Assembly (NCBI GenBank): GCA_043818215.1
Contig: JBDRGC010000466.1
Span: 1-7,359, forward strand
DNA length: 7,359 nt
Reading direction: 5' to 3'
Source: JBDRGC01 sp043818215
Lineage (GTDB): Bacteria > Chloroflexota > Anaerolineae > Anaerolineales > UBA11858
Shown here: in pieces, positions 6,243 through 7,359 of the stretch
Numbering within the stretch: position 1 is the stretch's first letter
Layout: the number at the start of each line of letters is the position of its first letter
Program-made: the position numbers and the translations under genes
The notes under the pieces: generated by a model
The model's input: only the letters and a program-made list of their open reading frames with translations
Told to the model about the DNA's origin: nothing
The model's database searches: none

Positions 6243-6293
6243 CAGCTGACCACCGACCGCCCCACACCCCACGCTCCACGCCGTCTGCTATCT
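6231..6293. repeat. Heptad array spanning the membrane protein stop codon
   Basis: Nine units in register: GCTGACA twice, GCTGACC, ACCGACC, GCCCCAC, ACCCCAC, GCTCCAC, GCCGTCT and GCTATCT. The membrane protein stop TGA (6240-6242) lies in the second unit, so the last residues (EADS) and the stop are repeat-derived. GACCACCGACCGCC here (6248-6261) also occurs at 4551-4564, and ACGCTCCACG is in both arrays. This ties them to one family. Confidence 0.8.
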
Positions 6294-6314
6294 GCTCTTT
6301 CGCGGTATCGCCTA

Positions 6315-6530
6315 TTATGGTTCTATGTTGCCATTAGCGATAAAGGGGAGATAGGTAAACGGGTAGGGATCGGGAGTAGGATAGGGAGTAGGATAGGAAG
6401 AATCTCCCCCCAGTCCTTTAGAAATACTTGGGCCAGCGAAGTTAATTGTTGCTGCCACAACATTTAGGGCATGAGGAACAAGTAAAAGAGCCAATAACAC
6501 AATTGTGGTCAAAAGTATTGCTTTTTTCAT
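6315..6530 (-). CDS. Small secreted Pro-rich protein
   Basis: The 71-residue product has a textbook Sec signal peptide: MKK, a hydrophobic core (ILLTTIVLLALLLVPHAL) and a likely cleavage after VVAA near residue 27. The mature part is about 44 residues. It holds YPTPYPTPDPYPF (46-58), where two YPTP units come from a 12-base tandem duplication (6372-6395), then TYLPFIANG near the C-terminus. Short YLPxI/V motifs after Pro-rich tracts occur in secreted proteins of Anaerolineae as I remember them; their role is unknown to me. The start is fixed by AGGAGG (6535-6540 on this strand) four bases before ATG 6530. Extending to an ATG at 6602 would cross that site and translate a repeat. It converges with the membrane protein gene, 72 bases apart. 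No function is proposed. Confidence 0.75.
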   Translation of the reverse strand: MKKAILLTTIVLLALLLVPHALNVVAATINFAGPSISKGLGGDSSYPTPYPTPDPYPFTYLPFIANGNIEP

Positions 6531-6540
6531 AACGCCTCCT

Positions 6541-6952
6541 GTAAGGGAACTCCAGAAACATAAGCATCCAGAAATCCGTGAAACGTGATGCGTGAAAATC
6601 ACGTTTCATCGCGAAGCATCTCTGGGGGACAAGTCACAAAATCAAAAGTGGGGCAATTTATTTTCTGGATAAACACCCTGCTTGAATTCAACCCAACGAT
6701 GGTGTAACATGCCGGGCGACATTTGCCACTGACGCGACTTTTACACATAACCAAACTTGGCAAATCGCGCTACGACCCTCCGGGCGATAACCTGGTCATT
6801 GTTAACGCAGGGTTAACTTACCTATCTCATCACATCAATGCAATTATACTCAAATATTCACACATGAGTAGGCGACACAAAGCAGAACAAAGTTTCTACA
6901 AGTATAGTATAATCAATTTATGTCCAGATTGGGATATTAGGAAAATTGGCGG
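6541..6952. other. Non-coding spacer, with shift to AT-rich sequence
   Basis: I see no convincing gene in this 412-base stretch. It holds the inverted repeat at 6579-6607, a perfect 10-base palindrome TTGAATTCAA (6682-6691), an 8-bp inverted repeat ATTTGCCA/TGGCAAAT (6721-6728 and 6758-6765), and two GTTAAC palindromes 11 bases apart (6801-6806 and 6812-6817). A lone TATAAT (6908-6913) has no matching -35. The promoter of the minus-strand small protein should lie in its left part but is not evident. Composition becomes AT-rich from about 6820 to the window end. Confidence 0.6.
6579..6607. repeat. Inverted repeat with heptad relic
   Basis: GAAACGTGAT (6580-6589) and ATCACGTTTC (6598-6607) form a perfect 10-bp stem around an 8-base loop. 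Read across, the sequence falls into 7-base units (GTGAAAC, GTGATGC, GTGAAAA from 6578). It may be a small member of the heptad family. It lies in the leader or promoter of the minus-strand small protein gene. Confidence 0.55.
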
Positions 6953-6981
6953 TTGACCCAATATAATAAATAAGTTATATT
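6953..6981 (+). promoter_or_regulatory. Candidate promoter of the toxin-antitoxin locus
   Basis: TTGACC (6953-6958), an exact 17-base spacer and TATATT (6976-6981) are close to the vegetative consensus. They sit just upstream of the toxin reading frame. Initiation would be near 6988. Confidence 0.5.
6960..6981. promoter_or_regulatory. Possible operator overlapping the -10 box
   Basis: AATATAA (6960-6966) and TTATATT (6975-6981) are perfect 7-bp inverted repeats with an 8-base gap, and the right half is the -10 region. Antitoxins often repress their own promoter through such sites. AT-rich sequence produces short inverted repeats easily, so this is tentative. Confidence 0.3.
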
Positions 6982-7110
6982 ATTAACCAAGACGATCTAG
7001 AAAAATTTTGGACTGTACAGTTCTTCACTGGCGGGAATAACCCGCCAGATGCTTATATATCCCAACTTCAAGAAGATCACTATATTTCCATCAGATATAA
7101 TCTCGGCGTT
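6970..7110 (+). other. Toxin-like N-terminal coding sequence without a start codon
   Basis: The toxin frame is open from just after TAA (6967-6969). It reads FWTVQFFTGGNNPPDAYISQ (7006-7065) and continues through LQEDHYISIRYNLGV, the expected N-terminal strand and helices of Gp49-like/RelE toxins (typically near WTVEFY..NG.SPV..FL..L). No ATG, GTG or TTG occurs in this frame before TTG 7111. Only AUA/AUU codons (6970, 6979, 6982) are available. Either start is non-canonical or the start codon has been lost. Confidence 0.55.
7028..7048. repeat. GC-rich hairpin inside the toxin coding region
   Basis: CTGGCGGG (7028-7035), loop AATAA, and CCCGCCAG (7041-7048) form a perfect 8-bp stem. It is conspicuous in AT-rich surroundings. 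It encodes the TGGNNPPD part of the toxin-like frame and has no T-run after it. Confidence 0.6.
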
Positions 7111-7347
7111 TTGGAAAAAATTAAAATTCCCAAAGAATGGGGAAATGTCAAGTTTTTTAGGCATAGAGATTTTCCGCTTTACCAATTATCAGTAAAAAGC
7201 CATCGCTTATACCTTCATCTGAACACTACCAAGAAAACAATCGTAGTATGCTATGCCTGCAAGAAAAAAGGACAAAAAGCGAAGGCTAAGGATCTCGATA
7301 GAGCAATAGCCCAAATACCACTTTATTGTAGGGAGACTGACGGATAA
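7111..7347 (+). CDS. RelE/HigB (Gp49-like) toxin, start uncertain
   Basis: From TTG 7111 the product is 78 residues; with the open upstream frame it would be about 115-120, the usual size of Gp49-like (HigB-type) RelE-superfamily toxins, which are mRNA interferases acting at the ribosome. The core matches that family: NVKFFRHRDFPLYQLSVKSH in the position of KKL...LYELR..., RLYLHLNTTKKTIVVCYACKKKGQKAKAKDLDRA in the position of YRIFY...IVLLHAFKKK.QKTP..EI..A. TTG 7111 is the first ordinary start but would remove the N-terminal half of the fold, so it is probably not the true start. TAA ends at 7347 and ATG of the next gene follows at 7349, the toxin-first order of higBA-type operons. It could be active with an unusual start, or a fresh pseudogene. 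Family likely, activity unknown. Confidence 0.6.
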   Translation: MEKIKIPKEWGNVKFFRHRDFPLYQLSVKSHRLYLHLNTTKKTIVVCYACKKKGQKAKAKDLDRAIAQIPLYCRETDG

Positions 7348-7348
7348 A

Positions 7349-7359
7349 ATGAAGAATAA
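7349..7359 (+). CDS. Start of presumed antitoxin gene (partial)
   Basis: ATG 7349 opens one base after the toxin stop and reads MKN before the window ends. GGGAG lies at 7331-7335, a rather long spacing, so translation may be coupled to the toxin gene. Position after a Gp49/HigB-like toxin predicts an Xre-type helix-turn-helix antitoxin. Only three codons are visible, so identity rests on context. Confidence 0.4.

Noticed and set aside
6531..6602. Longer start for the small secreted protein at ATG 6602
   Set aside because: The extension translates the inverted repeat at 6579-6607 and would bury the perfect AGGAGG site and the signal peptide.
6908..6913. TATAAT as the toxin locus -10 box
   Set aside because: No -35-like hexamer lies 16-18 bases upstream; TTGACC-17-TATATT closer to the gene is better.
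6723..6956. 77-residue forward frame in the spacer
   Set aside because: No ribosome-binding site, no recognisable domain, and it runs through palindromes and the candidate promoter.

Overview
The window looks like a piece of a Chloroflexota (probably Anaerolineae-type) chromosome or metagenome-assembled genome. Three signs point there: a short FtsY without the acidic A domain, spacers full of dispersed hairpin repeats and heptanucleotide tandem arrays, and a small secreted protein with a Pro-rich tract ending in a YLPFI-type motif. The lineage is an inference. The first 6.2 kb is GC-rich housekeeping sequence. The last ~550 bases are clearly AT-richer and carry a toxin-antitoxin-like locus, so they are probably a later acquisition.

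Layout. Bases 1-55 may be the tail of an upstream gene. Helically phased A/T tracts (84-148) and an extended -10 box (227-235) precede ftsY (244-1161), the SRP receptor GTPase, whose mRNA should be almost leaderless. The 394-base gap after ftsY is a repeat trap. It holds a 17-bp hairpin, a 122-base MITE-like element with 16-bp terminal inverted repeats and a second repeat family nested inside, and a further short palindrome. Next come a SpoU/TrmH-family RNA 2'-O-methyltransferase (1556-2290) and prfB (2449-3544). prfB encodes release factor 2 through a classical +1 programmed frameshift at CTT-TGA-C. Overlapping the prfB 3' end is a 906-residue polytopic membrane protein (3522-6242). It resembles GT-C-fold glycosyltransferases and carries an N-terminal lipoprotein-like ectodomain.

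The most striking feature is a family of heptanucleotide tandem arrays, comparable to the STRR elements of cyanobacteria. They occupy the prfB leader (2305-2437), the first ~90 codons of the membrane protein (3545-3791), a 49-codon in-frame insert between two of its membrane segments (4490-4636), and its stop codon (6231-6293). A small relic lies at 6579-6607. The arrays have been accepted inside a coding sequence in frame. One supplies part of a signal peptide, one a basic cytoplasmic loop and one the termination codon.

ftsY (membrane targeting), the RNA methyltransferase and prfB (termination) form a translation/secretion neighbourhood on the + strand. Downstream, a convergent 71-residue secreted peptide gene (6315-6530, minus) is followed by ~420 non-coding bases. 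The window ends in a RelE/Gp49-like toxin reading frame (open from 6970, first ordinary start codon only at 7111) and the first codons of a presumed antitoxin at 7349. I see no rRNA, tRNA, CRISPR array or transposase gene.
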